IMG/VR virus record: IMGVR_UViG_3300010938_000148
Span: 1 to 20,906 of that record
Source: a virus
Direction: 5' to 3' (one strand)
DNA length: 20,906 nt
Position 1 is the stretch's first letter. Each line of letters opens with the position of its first letter. Below the pieces are notes generated by a model. The model ran no database searches. It had not been told where the DNA came from and worked only from the letters and a program-made list of their open reading frames with translations. The position numbers and the translations under genes are program-made. Positions 5,197-13,182 of the stretch are shown here, piece by piece.

Positions 5197-5225
5197 AGTA
5201 GATCACGGATCGCGCACCGCGTCAA
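5197..5225 (-). promoter_or_regulatory. Leftward promoter of the short operon
   Basis: On the minus strand TTGACG (5225-5220) is followed after 17 bases by TCTACT (5202-5197), matching the sigma70 consensus at five and four of six positions. Its -35 lies only eight bases from the -35 of the rightward promoter, so the two are back to back. Confidence 0.5.
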
Positions 5226-5233
5226 CCCTTTAT

Positions 5234-5264
5234 TTGACACCTCGCGATCACAAATTGTTACAAT
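5234..5264 (+). promoter_or_regulatory. Rightward late-operon promoter overlapped by an operator
   Basis: TTGACA (5234-5239, perfect) and TACAAT (5259-5264, five of six) are 19 bases apart, slightly longer than ideal. Long spacers often make a promoter weak unless assisted. The operator at 5247-5280 covers the spacer, the -10 and the probable start point, so a bound protein would block it. It would drive the late genes from 5524 rightward. Confidence 0.6.
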
Positions 5265-5280
5265 TGTAATACTTCGTGAT
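5247..5280. promoter_or_regulatory. 34-bp palindromic operator, copy 2
   Basis: ATCAC (5247-5251) and GTGAT (5276-5280) are perfect outer arms. TGTTAC AATT GTAATA (5256-5271) is the core with one mismatch. It shares the first 15 bases, ATCACAAATTGTTAC, exactly with copy 1 at 2666, and most of the rest. Two copies about 2.6 kb apart, each at a divergent promoter region, are what a phage repressor regulon looks like. Confidence 0.75.
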
Positions 5281-5296
5281 TTTGGGGCCTTGCGGC

Positions 5297-5329
5297 CAAC
5301 GGTTGTCTCGCGCCAAAACACAACCGTTG
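5297..5329 (+). repeat. 10-bp inverted repeat in the late-operon leader
   Basis: CAACGGTTGT (5297-5306) and ACAACCGTTG (5320-5329) are perfect arms around a 13-base loop. It lies 33 bases after the -10 element and almost 200 bases before the first late gene, so it would form a stable hairpin in the 5' leader. No T run follows, so simple termination is unlikely; antitermination or leader stability is possible. The rest of the leader to 5523 shows no gene I can support. Confidence 0.65.
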
Positions 5330-5523
5330 CGCGACCGAACCCAAGGTTGTGCTCGATCGCGTCCTAGTTGTGTTAGGAACGAGCATAGGAATTTGTTCTA
5401 ATTGCGACTGCGACGCAATTGCAGCGCTCGCGCGCGCGAAAAGCGTCGAGGACGTGGGGCAATGCCCGCGCGTCCCCCGACCACCCCTCTTTCCCACCCC
5501 CAAAAAAAATTGTATGGTCCGGC

Positions 5524-7095
5524 ATGCTGTTTCCGGAAGATGTTGGTGAAGCGGAATCTCGCCGTCCCATGTGGGTCTGGCGGGATGAGGATTTGGCTGC
5601 GCTGCGCGCCGAGAGATTGACACCCGCCCTGCGCGGTGATATGGTGCCTCCGTCACCTCGGATGTCGGGAACTGGGGAGCCGGCGCGCGGTGTTTCTCTC
5701 CTTTCCACCGCATCATCCTCCGCCGGCTCCCGTTTTTCCGCAAAGGGCGGCGCTTCCGCCGCTCCGGCCGATTCTGCGCCCATTGCCTCCGTAGTTTCGT
5801 CAGTTCAGGCCGATCGGGCCGTTCCGTCTTCTGCGCCCGGCAAGGCCGCTTCGGCATCTGCCGCTTCTGTTCCTTCCGCCCCTCCCGCGACTCCGGAGAC
5901 GAAGATTCTCGAAGTGGTGAGCGGGGATACGTTCAAGGCTCTCGTCGGCGGCAAGGAAGTGACGGTGAGGATCGCCGGGGTGGATGCTCCGCGGTGGTGG
6001 TGGTTCGGCGGGAAGCGGGCCAAGGAGAATCTTGAGAGCCTTTTGCGGCGCGCGCCGATTGAGGTCTATCCTGTCGGCGTAGCCGACGGCAAAATGATCG
6101 CCGACGTCATGGTGGGCGACGTGGATGCATCGAGATGGATGGCCATGCGCGGCGACACCCCATGGGGGCCTGCTCCGCAGGGATGGCCGAACCCGCGCGA
6201 GTTCAGAAGAATTTGGAATTCGCTTGGCGCGGACGATCGGCGCAAATGGATGGGCGTTCTCGCGGGAAGGCAGAAGATCGCGCTCTCGCGCGTGAATGGA
6301 GCCCAGGACAAGGACGAGGAGAACCGCTGGTCGTTTGAAGCAGGCCGGTTCTTGAGAGAGGTGGTAACCCCGCAGAAGGAAAAGAATGAGGAGAAGAAGG
6401 AATTGCGGCTTGTGCGCCGCCCCGACAGAAGCGAAGTGCGGGCCTGGTTCTTCAGCCTCCATCCAAAAGAACGCGATTGGTTCCTGACCGCAAGGGACGC
6501 AGAAAAGACGTATCTTGAGAGCATTGGAAAACTGAAGGATGAAGAAAGAAAGAAGGCGAACAGCGAAAAACGCTCCCTCTTTGCAGGCAGATCGTACAAC
6601 GAATTCAAGGCGGACCTGAACGCCTTCATCGACGCAACCACCAGGCGATTCCGCCAGTACAGGCCCAACCGCGAGGTCATCGAGATCGTCAAGGACGTCT
6701 TCAGACGCGAGGGAATGTCCGATAATGGAATTGCGGGAGTCCTCCACAATATCCGCGATGAGAGCAATTTCAATCCGGCGCTGCGCGTCCCCGACCAGCC
6801 GAATTGGCGCGGAGAGGCGCGCTACGCCCATGGGCTCTTCCAGGAGGGAGGCGCGGAGTGGCTCAAATTCCACCGCTGGCTTGCCGGCCGCGACTGGCGC
6901 GACGCCTCCCTCCAGAGCGAATTCGTTGCAAAAAATATCAAGCAGAACTATCCTCACGTGTGGAACGCCATGAGAACGGCGAAAACGCCGGAGGACGCCG
7001 CCATCGCATTTCTAGCCGGTTACCTAAGGCCGCTCGCACAACACATGCGAAGGCGCGCATACAGGATCAGAAAATACGGAGTCGGAAAATGGTGA
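5524..7095 (+). CDS. SNase-like domain fused to phage tail lysozyme
   Basis: About 523 residues from ATG 5524; the start is uncertain, since no clear ribosome binding site precedes 5524, 5569 or TTG 5419. The N-terminal 120 residues are a Ser/Ala/Pro-rich linker. Residues about 125-200 resemble the staphylococcal-nuclease OB fold: ILEVVSGDTFKAL, then VTVRIAGVDAPRW, and GKMIADVMVGDVDASRWM. A charged, helical middle follows. Residues about 385-505 resemble the phage tail lysozyme family: GMSDNGIAGVLHNIRDESNF with the likely catalytic Glu in RDESNF, then YAHGLFQEGG and KTPEDAAIAFLAGYLRP. It would cut peptidoglycan at infection or release. The nuclease-type domain lacks the usual catalytic Glu after the D-x-P motif and the second Arg, so it is probably a binding module. 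Confidence 0.75.
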   Translation: MLFPEDVGEAESRRPMWVWRDEDLAALRAERLTPALRGDMVPPSPRMSGTGEPARGVSLLSTASSSAGSRFSAKGGASAAPADSAPIASVVSSVQADRAVPSSAPGKAASASAASVPSAPPATPETKILEVVSGDTFKALVGGKEVTVRIAGVDAPRWWWFGGKRAKENLESLLRRAPIEVYPVGVADGKMIADVMVGDVDASRWMAMRGDTPWGPAPQGWPNPREFRRIWNSLGADDRRKWMGVLAGRQKIALSRVNGAQDKDEENRWSFEAGRFLREVVTPQKEKNEEKKELRLVRRPDRSEVRAWFFSLHPKERDWFLTARDAEKTYLESIGKLKDEERKKANSEKRSLFAGRSYNEFKADLNAFIDATTRRFRQYRPNREVIEIVKDVFRREGMSDNGIAGVLHNIRDESNFNPALRVPDQPNWRGEARYAHGLFQEGGAEWLKFHRWLAGRDWRDASLQSEFVAKNIKQNYPHVWNAMRTAKTPEDAAIAFLAGYLRPLAQHMRRRAYRIRKYGVGKW

Positions 7096-7304
7096 TCATC
7101 GAGATAGGCCACAAATCGGGAGTCAGCGCCCCCCTGCGCCGCCCGTCGAAGAAAAGGCTCGCGGCAAGAATCGCCTCTCTTGCACGCATGCTCAAGTCGA
7201 AGCCGAAGGGCCTCCGCAAGGTGGCGAAGGAACCGCAGGAAAAGAAACCGCTTTCGCAGTTCCGCGTCGAAATCAAGACCCTCGGAGGAAGATATGAGGA
7301 GTGA
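7089..7304 (+). CDS. Small Lys/Arg-rich protein
   Basis: A 71-residue very basic protein starting at ATG 7089 (GGAGTCGG upstream), overlapping the stop of the lysozyme gene by seven bases. It has MVIIEIGHKSGVSAPLRR, a helical KKRLAARIASLARMLKSKPK and a mixed-charge tail. I do not recognise it. The size and charge suggest binding to nucleic acid or to an acidic partner. The next gene encodes a strongly acidic protein, so the two could form a pair, which is only an inference from charge and adjacency. Confidence 0.65.
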   Translation: MVIIEIGHKSGVSAPLRRPSKKRLAARIASLARMLKSKPKGLRKVAKEPQEKKPLSQFRVEIKTLGGRYEE

Positions 7305-7683
7305 GGAGTTTCGTTCCGAGCGCGATGATAGGGGAATCATCCCGCCGAAAGAGACGGAGAACCGGGAGCCCGTCACCGACGAGGACTGGGAACTGTTCGA
7401 GGAGGCTCTTTCTCCCGAGGACCGCAAAACCCTCGAAAGAATCATTGATGAGGTGGAGTCGGGCAAAATCGACCCGGAGGAATACAGGCTGTTGTTTGAT
7501 GACATCTACGCAAGAACGCTGATCCGGTGGCGCGAGATCATCCGCGAAAGGAAGAAAATAAGGCTCAACGAAAACGATCAGGAAGAGGAAGGCGGAGGCG
7601 AGGAAAGCACCGAAAATACCGGCGGCGGGGAGAAAAAGCCGTTTCTCAGGCCTCTGTTCCGGGGAGATCGTGCAGGCGCATGA
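7294..7683 (+). CDS. Acidic hypothetical protein
   Basis: A 129-residue protein starting at ATG 7294 (GGAGGAAGAT directly upstream), overlapping the previous gene by 11 bases. It is highly acidic: VTDEDWELFEEALSPEDRKT, then LERIIDEVESGKIDPEEYRL, followed by a more basic helix WREIIRERKKIRL and a Glu/Gly-rich disordered tail. It is predicted to be all helical. I do not recognise a family. Its place between the lysozyme and packaging genes would allow a role as small terminase or head-assembly factor, but no DNA-binding motif typical of a small terminase is visible. Confidence 0.65.
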   Translation: MRSEEFRSERDDRGIIPPKETENREPVTDEDWELFEEALSPEDRKTLERIIDEVESGKIDPEEYRLLFDDIYARTLIRWREIIRERKKIRLNENDQEEEGGGEESTENTGGGEKKPFLRPLFRGDRAGA

Positions 7684-8764
7684 ACTTGTGTCAGAATTCC
7701 TTCCGGACGCATCCATGACGGAATTTTCCGCGCCATCTTTTCGCTTCATTGATCTGTTCGCCGGGATCGGGGGAATGAGACGGAGTTTTGAGTCGATTGG
7801 CGGCAAGTGCGTTTTCACGTGCGAGTGGGATCGCCATTGCCAGCAGACCCTACGCGCAAACTTTCCCGACGATGAACACTGCATCGCAGGTGACATCCGG
7901 CAGGTACAGGAATCGGAAATCCCTGAACATGATTTTCTGTTGGCAGGATTCCCATGCCAGCCGTTTTCGATCGCAGGAGTTTCAAAAAAGAATGCCCTCA
8001 AACGTCCACACGGATTTGCGTGCGAGGCGCAGGGCACTCTCTTCTTTGACGTGGCCCGGATGATCCGTCATCACCGTCCGCGCGCCTTCGTATTGGAAAA
8101 CGTCAGGAATCTCATAAGACACGATCGAGGTCGTACCTTCCGGGTCATTCATGAAGTGCTGACCTGCGAGCTCGGTTACCATGTTCATTGGAAGGTCATC
8201 GATGCAAGGTCCTGGGTGCCCCAGCGCCGTGAGCGCATCATCATCGCTGGCTTTCGTGATCGGACGAATTTCTCGTTCGATTCGATGAACATTCCTGATC
8301 CGTTGAAGGGACCCAGGCTGGCCTCGATACTCCACCTCGAGAATGGATCGGAGAAGTCTGAAAAACCGTATACCTCCGGGCGCCAAGCCGTCGTATCGGA
8401 CAGGTACACGCTTTCAAATCACCTTTGGAAATACCTGAAAGGGTATGCCGAGAAGCATCGAGAAAAAGGAAACGGGTTTGGGTACGGGCTGTTCGGGCCT
8501 GACGATGTGGCAAGGACTCTGTCAGCCAGGTACTTCAAGGACGGCTCTGAGATTCTGATCCGGCAGCAGGGCAGGCCACCGCGGAGGCTTACTCCGAGAA
8601 AATGTGCGCGGCTGATGGGATTTGACGCTCCCGGCGCTCCGTCTTTCCGGATTCCGGTGTCGGACACGCAGGCATACAGGCAGTTCGGCAACGCCGTGGT
8701 GGTCCCGATGATGACTGCAATTGCCAGGCATATGGAGCCGCACCTCAAGGCGGCCGTCGCATGA
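7670..8764 (+). CDS. DNA (cytosine-5)-methyltransferase, Dcm-like
   Basis: A 364-residue C5-cytosine methyltransferase, which transfers a methyl group from S-adenosylmethionine to cytosine in DNA. All conserved motifs are present in order: I FIDLFAGIGG (26-35, cofactor), IV GFPCQPFS with catalytic Cys96, VI VLENVRNL with Glu143, VIII PQRRERIIIAGF, the target-recognition region, IX RRLTPRKCARLMGF, X YRQFGNAVVVPM. The target region has LWKYLKGYAEKHREKGNGFG and TLSARYFKDGSEILI, which closely resemble E. coli Dcm, suggesting CCWGG as target (inference). GTG 7670 (GGGGAG upstream) is taken as start; ATG 7715 is an alternative. No restriction enzyme is nearby. The likely job is to shield phage DNA from host cleavage at packaging time. 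Confidence 0.92.
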   Translation: MQAHELVSEFLPDASMTEFSAPSFRFIDLFAGIGGMRRSFESIGGKCVFTCEWDRHCQQTLRANFPDDEHCIAGDIRQVQESEIPEHDFLLAGFPCQPFSIAGVSKKNALKRPHGFACEAQGTLFFDVARMIRHHRPRAFVLENVRNLIRHDRGRTFRVIHEVLTCELGYHVHWKVIDARSWVPQRRERIIIAGFRDRTNFSFDSMNIPDPLKGPRLASILHLENGSEKSEKPYTSGRQAVVSDRYTLSNHLWKYLKGYAEKHREKGNGFGYGLFGPDDVARTLSARYFKDGSEILIRQQGRPPRRLTPRKCARLMGFDAPGAPSFRIPVSDTQAYRQFGNAVVVPMMTAIARHMEPHLKAAVA

Positions 8765-8964
8765 ACTGGCGCACGGGACAGATTCATCTCTTCGAGCGCG
8801 CCGGAAGAAGCGGGCGGAAAGGCAATGACGTCTACGATCGTCTTCTGAAGGAGAAGGAGGAGCGCGAGATGGCAATGCTTGAGGCAGACCTTACCGCAAG
8901 ACTCATGGGGGATCCACCCCCGGGATACTCGGCCCTCGATAAATCATGCCGGTCAAAACCCTAG
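8761..8964 (+). CDS. Small hypothetical protein before the terminase
   Basis: A 67-residue protein whose ATG overlaps the methyltransferase stop (ATGA), so it is probably translated by re-initiation. It has a basic N-terminus (FERAGRSGRKGNDVYDRL) and a charged helix (LKEKEEREMAMLEADLTARL). It overlaps the terminase start by 19 bases and ends in TAG. Its position immediately before the large terminase is where the small terminase normally lies, but it is shorter than known small terminases and no helix-turn-helix is clear. I leave the function open. Confidence 0.6.
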   Translation: MNWRTGQIHLFERAGRSGRKGNDVYDRLLKEKEEREMAMLEADLTARLMGDPPPGYSALDKSCRSKP

Positions 8965-10769
8965 AGCCGTTCCCGCGCGAACGATTCCTGCAGTTCTGCT
9001 CGCACCTGAAGATCCTCACCAAGGACTTCGGGACCGTGCCGTTCAGGCTGCTCGGATCGCAGCAATACATCCTCGACGAAATCTGCCGCGGCATGGACGA
9101 CGGCATCGCTTCGTTCATGGTGCTCAAATCCCGCCAGCTCGGATCGTCCACCTTCTTCCTCGCCCTCGATCTGTTCTGGGCCTTCAACTATCCCGGAATC
9201 TCCGGAGCCATCATCACGCACACGGAGCAGTTGCGCGACCAGTTCAAGAATATGATGGAAATCTATCGCGCCAACCTGCCGTCCGGATACAAGGTCACCG
9301 CACGTCGCGACAACCGCAACCTGCTCGCCTTCGCCAATGGCTCGGTCCTGCAGTATTTCGTGGCGGGAACCAAGGAGTCGTCCAAGGGGTTTCTCGGAAC
9401 CGGATCGGCGCTCAACTTCCTACACAAGTCCGAGGAGTCCGCCTATGGCTCTCCGGAGGACCTGAAAAACCTTCAGGCCGCATTGTCCACCAGATACCCG
9501 CACAGGCTCTACATCACCGAGACCACCGCGCGCGGATTCAACCATTTCTCCGACTCGTGGGAAGCCGCGCTCAACTCACAGATGACGCGAACGATCTTCG
9601 TCGGATGGTGGCGCAACGAACTGTTCCGGTTCGAGCGCGACTCGATCGAGTTTTCCGCCTACTGGCCGGAGAACGAAAAACCGAACGCGCTCGAAAGAAG
9701 ACGGATCAGGGACGTCGAGGAGCGCTACGGGTTCTCCGTCCAGCCCGAGCAACTGGCATGGTACCGCTCCGTGCTCAACGAGCCGCCGTACAACGGCGAC
9801 CAGTCCAAAATGGACGCTGACTTCCCGTGGACGCCGGACGACGCATTCGTCTCCACCGGATCGCAGTTCTTTACAAATCAGTCCATCACAGACCAGATGC
9901 GCCGCGCTCGCAAACAACCGATGCTGTTCTACAAGTACGAGTTCGGATACGACTGGCGCGACACTAGGCTCGTCCCGTCCTCGCCGGCGCGCGGAGATCT
10001 GCGCATCTGGGAGGAAGCGCACCCGCTCGGCCGCTACGTAGTTTCGTGCGATCCCGCCTACGGATCGTCGGACGATGCCGACCGGACGGCAATAACCGTC
10101 ATACGATGCTACGCCGACCGCGCCGTGCAGGTCGCGGAATATGCCTCAAGCATCACATCAACGCACCAGTGCGCGTGGATTCTCGCGCATCTATGCGGAT
10201 ACTACCGCAACTGCCATCTCATCATGGAGATTCAAGGGCCGGGACAGGCGGTCGATGGCGAGCTCAACAAGCTGCGCGCCGAACTATCCGGAATGTTCAT
10301 GCCAGGTCAGACAGAACTTCGCAATTGCCTCGACGGCATGAGAATATTCCTGTACAGGCGCGGCGACCATTTAAGCGGAAGCGTGCTCAAGCAGTTCAAA
10401 ACCTCGCGCGAGATCAAGCTTCGCATGATGAACAGGCTCAAGGACTCCATCGAGCTCGATCGCCTGATCGTAAATTCACAGAACTGCCTCGAGGAGTGCA
10501 AGACCATCGTCTACGAGGACGGGGCCGTATGCGCGGAGCGCGGAAAGAAGGACGATCGCGTGATTGCGCTCGGCATGGCGAACTTCGCATGGCTCGAGTG
10601 GGAGCAGCCGCGGCTTCGGCAGCAGGGGATGACCATGCTGCGCGCCCAGGAAATGCAGGAAAGAGGCTTGAACCAGATGCCGAGCCGCATGGTCATCGAC
10701 TATCTCGAACGCGCCGGCATCACCAAATCGGACAAGGTGATTCCTCTTGCGCGTCCCTTTGCTCGATGA
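8946..10769 (+). CDS. terL: Terminase large subunit
   Basis: A 607-residue packaging motor and nuclease that pumps DNA into the prohead and cuts it. The N-terminal ATPase has the Walker A variant LKSRQLGSST (residues 60-69), of the K-x-RQ-G-ST type used by many phage terminases. A Walker B-like segment ALNFLHKSEE (155-164) has Ser-Glu in place of the usual Asp-Glu. The C-terminal RNase H-like nuclease has acidic residues in SCDPAYG (Asp369), the following DADRTAITVI strand, and LIMEIQGPGQ (Glu428). The length is somewhat longer than the usual 450-600. ATG 8946 lacks a strong ribosome binding site and is probably coupled to the upstream overlapping gene. It is followed by the portal after two small genes. 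Confidence 0.9.
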   Translation: MPVKTLEPFPRERFLQFCSHLKILTKDFGTVPFRLLGSQQYILDEICRGMDDGIASFMVLKSRQLGSSTFFLALDLFWAFNYPGISGAIITHTEQLRDQFKNMMEIYRANLPSGYKVTARRDNRNLLAFANGSVLQYFVAGTKESSKGFLGTGSALNFLHKSEESAYGSPEDLKNLQAALSTRYPHRLYITETTARGFNHFSDSWEAALNSQMTRTIFVGWWRNELFRFERDSIEFSAYWPENEKPNALERRRIRDVEERYGFSVQPEQLAWYRSVLNEPPYNGDQSKMDADFPWTPDDAFVSTGSQFFTNQSITDQMRRARKQPMLFYKYEFGYDWRDTRLVPSSPARGDLRIWEEAHPLGRYVVSCDPAYGSSDDADRTAITVIRCYADRAVQVAEYASSITSTHQCAWILAHLCGYYRNCHLIMEIQGPGQAVDGELNKLRAELSGMFMPGQTELRNCLDGMRIFLYRRGDHLSGSVLKQFKTSREIKLRMMNRLKDSIELDRLIVNSQNCLEECKTIVYEDGAVCAERGKKDDRVIALGMANFAWLEWEQPRLRQQGMTMLRAQEMQERGLNQMPSRMVIDYLERAGITKSDKVIPLARPFAR

Positions 10770-11139
10770 TGATGCGATCAGACGCCGTCTTGCGGAGCTC
10801 AAATCCCGCAAGGGGTACTAGCCCGCCATCGTCCGGCTCTCCGGCATAAGCCGCCACAGAGCGGCCAAAGTCCTGAGAGGAGAAATCAGAATAACCCCAT
10901 ATATGAGGGAGAAATTCTCAAGAGCCTTCCACCTGCTCGATTCCGGAAAGGTGGAGCTGGTTCCCCGAAAAGAGAAAAGGAAAGGCCCCGCGCGCGTCGT
11001 GGCGACGCTTTCGACCGGCCTGCCCAAGATTGAAATGCTCGCGCCGATGCGCTATGCGCAATTCATCGCAAGGAGAATTCTCCATGGTCGTCCGCACCTA
11101 CAGATGCCGCCGCTGCCGGCACGAAGACGACTACCATGA
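10747..11139 (+). pseudogene. Helix-turn-helix reading frame interrupted by one TAG
   Basis: From TTG 10747 (AAGGTGA six bases upstream) one frame reads LDDDAIRRRLAELKSRKGY, then TAG at 10819-10821, then continues in the same frame PAIVRLSGISRHRAAKVLRG, EIRITPYMREKFSRAF, and so on to 11139. Without the stop it is a coherent Cro/C1-type helix-turn-helix protein of about 130 residues: SGISRHRAAKVLRGEI would be the turn and recognition helix. No good start codon lies between the TAG and the middle of this domain; ATG 10903 would cut it. Other genes here, including the capsid gene, end in TAG, so the code is not reassigned. Explanations are a nonsense mutation, a sequencing error, or readthrough. 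A short C-terminal-only product from 10903 is also possible. Confidence 0.5.
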
Positions 11140-11518
11140 GGACAACCCCTCGTGCTCCAAATGCGGCGGAGCCGAAATGCAGTGGATCCCCAAGGGAGGC
11201 CGTCCGCTCAAGGTGCTGCGCAGGTACGACGCCATCTTTCGATCGCTTGCGGACACCTATGGGCTGAGCAACATGAGAACGGCACGCGAGGGCGAAGCCG
11301 TCATCCCGCCGCCGCCGGAAGGAAGGACGGCGGGAACCTGGTCGCCCTCGCCGGGCGTAGAACTCCCCATCGCTCTCGGAGCCTGCACGGCGGTTGATGC
11401 AAAACAGGTCGCGCCCCTGGTCGGATCCATGACGCCTGAAAGGCAGCCAAGGCTCCCGCATATCTCCGAGCGCACCATCATCGACGCCCGCTATACGAGG
11501 GACGGCAGGGAAACATGA
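11084..11518 (+). CDS. Zinc-ribbon protein between terminase and portal
   Basis: A 144-residue protein starting at ATG 11084 (AAGGAG eight bases upstream). The N-terminus is a zinc ribbon: YRCRRCRHEDDYHEDNPSCS and KCGG give C-x2-C-x13-C-x2-C, like the FmdB-type ribbons. After residue about 45 there is LKVLRRYDAIFRSLADTYGL, which is predicted helical, then a Pro/Gly-rich stretch and a C-terminal RTIIDARYTRDGRET. It may bind a protein or DNA partner during head assembly. It overlaps the portal start by four bases (ATGA), so they are coupled. The zinc site is visible; the role is inferred. Confidence 0.75.
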   Translation: MVVRTYRCRRCRHEDDYHEDNPSCSKCGGAEMQWIPKGGRPLKVLRRYDAIFRSLADTYGLSNMRTAREGEAVIPPPPEGRTAGTWSPSPGVELPIALGACTAVDAKQVAPLVGSMTPERQPRLPHISERTIIDARYTRDGRET

Positions 11519-13182
11519 TCATCCCGAAGCAGAAACGAGACCTCGAGCGGTTCCTGAAATTCGTCGCCGACACATGCTGGCAGTCGCGCGAGGAGCGCAT
11601 GCGGCTCTATTCGCGCAGGAGAAAATATTTCCTGTACGGCTCCGCGTCAGGTACCGCCGCGCACAACCGCATCAACTCGCACCTCGATCTCGTGTCCTCA
11701 TTTCTTTATTCGCCGGATCACGCGAGATACGCAATCGACCCTGACGACGACAATGACGCCGTCGTGGAGCAGACCGCAGCCCTTGCCAAGTACTGGAACA
11801 CGACGTTCCGCGATTCGGACCTTGCGTATCTCTACGGTGAGGCGCTGCTGTGGTCCCTGGTCTACGACACGATGTTCCTCAAGCTCGGATGGAACGACGC
11901 GCGCGGAGAACTGTTCGGCGTCATCGTTCCGCCGTCGGCAATCGGAGTGTACGACGAGACGCGTCCGGGGCTGTCCAACCAGTCCGCATTCGTCCATTCC
12001 TACGGAATCGACTTCGACGAGGCGGTCCAGCGTCTCTATCGCGCAGGGCTCGCCTCGGAACTCAAACGTCTTTCCGTGAAGGAGAGGGAGGAAGAGGAGC
12101 CGTCCTCGATCCACGAGATCGTCGTCAGCGGCGCATGGGGCGCGTCGATCACCGATAATGTCCAGGGCGTCGTCAACGTGCAGGCGGAGCCCACGCCGTC
12201 CTACCAGGCACCGCTCGGGGTGCCCCAATGCAGGTGGCACGAAATCTACGTCTGGGACGACGAATACAACGATTATGCGATATTCACGATGCTGGATCCC
12301 GACATCGTGCTGTCCGACTCCCGCGAGACGATCGAGATCATCTCCCGCGTCTCCGGCAGCGAAAAGAAGGGATCTAACATATTCCTGCCGGGCGACCATC
12401 CGTTCGTGCCGGTCCAGCCGTATGGAATCTACGACTACTTCTGGGGCGCCGCACACATCGAAAAGCTCATCCCGCTCCAGAACTGGATGGAGAAGCGCAT
12501 TTCCGAGATCAAGATGCTGCTCGCCCGCCAGGTCAATCCCGCGAAATTCGGATCGGGCATCATGGGGCTCGCCGACGAAGTGATGGCGGCGATGGAGGGG
12601 CCGGGAGGATGGGCGTTCGAACAGGTGCCCGGATCGAGAATCGACGAGCTCAAGCCGGACATCCCGCAGGACCTGTTCGCGGAGCTCAAAGAGATCAACT
12701 CCATGTTCCTCGAGGCGTCGGGCTTGACCCAGACCCTGATGGGTCACGGCGAGGAAGGCGTGCGGGGATCGTCGCACGCAAGGAAACTCGCAATCACGGG
12801 ATCGGGGCGCATCCGAAAAGTAGCGGTGGGACTTGAGCCGTCGCTTGCCAAGCTCGGAGAGATTGCGATTAAGCTAATCGCAAAAAACTCCGAGGAAAGA
12901 CTGCGCGCCGCAAACATGAAGTTCGTGCCTGCGCAGATCGGAACGGAGTTTCACATCCGCATTTCAGGACACTCGCATTCGCCCCTGTTCCGCGACGAAA
13001 CCAGGGACGAAGCCATCGTCATGCTCAAGGCCCGCGCGATCGACCAGGAGGCCCTCATCGACATACTCAACCCACCCAACGCCGCCGATCTCAAGAGGCG
13101 GCTGCGCAAGAACCAACAGGTGCAGCTTGCCATGGCCAGAGAGGCCGCCGCGCGGGGGGCCAAGCTGAAGATTGCCTCTTGA
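11515..13182 (+). CDS. Portal protein
   Basis: A 555-residue protein at the standard portal position, directly after the terminase module and before the scaffold and capsid genes. The portal forms the ring at one head vertex through which DNA enters and leaves. The sequence shows RMRLYSRRRKYFLYGSASGT near the N-terminus, AHNRINSHLDLVSSFLYSPD, the acidic AIDPDDDNDAV, an alpha/beta wing with LLWSLVYDTMFLKLGWND, and HIEKLIPLQNWMEKRISEIK typical of the portal stem and clip region. The C-terminal 60 residues are Ala/Arg-rich and helical, fitting a barrel or crown. The length agrees with podovirus-type portals (500-700). The start has AGGGA upstream. The family call rests on position and general pattern, with no single diagnostic motif. 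Confidence 0.83.
   Translation: MIIPKQKRDLERFLKFVADTCWQSREERMRLYSRRRKYFLYGSASGTAAHNRINSHLDLVSSFLYSPDHARYAIDPDDDNDAVVEQTAALAKYWNTTFRDSDLAYLYGEALLWSLVYDTMFLKLGWNDARGELFGVIVPPSAIGVYDETRPGLSNQSAFVHSYGIDFDEAVQRLYRAGLASELKRLSVKEREEEEPSSIHEIVVSGAWGASITDNVQGVVNVQAEPTPSYQAPLGVPQCRWHEIYVWDDEYNDYAIFTMLDPDIVLSDSRETIEIISRVSGSEKKGSNIFLPGDHPFVPVQPYGIYDYFWGAAHIEKLIPLQNWMEKRISEIKMLLARQVNPAKFGSGIMGLADEVMAAMEGPGGWAFEQVPGSRIDELKPDIPQDLFAELKEINSMFLEASGLTQTLMGHGEEGVRGSSHARKLAITGSGRIRKVAVGLEPSLAKLGEIAIKLIAKNSEERLRAANMKFVPAQIGTEFHIRISGHSHSPLFRDETRDEAIVMLKARAIDQEALIDILNPPNAADLKRRLRKNQQVQLAMAREAAARGAKLKIAS

Noticed and set aside
5800-6957. 385-residue minus-strand open frame
   Set aside because: Shadow of the lysozyme gene; no ribosome binding site, no family pattern, and the plus strand has recognisable domains.
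10819-10821. TAG reassigned to an amino acid throughout the genome
   Set aside because: The major capsid gene, the adaptor, the tail protein and others end naturally in TAG with a new gene starting next to it.
11698-12777. 359-residue minus-strand open frame
   Set aside because: Shadow of the portal gene in a GC-rich genome, where antisense frames stay open by codon bias.
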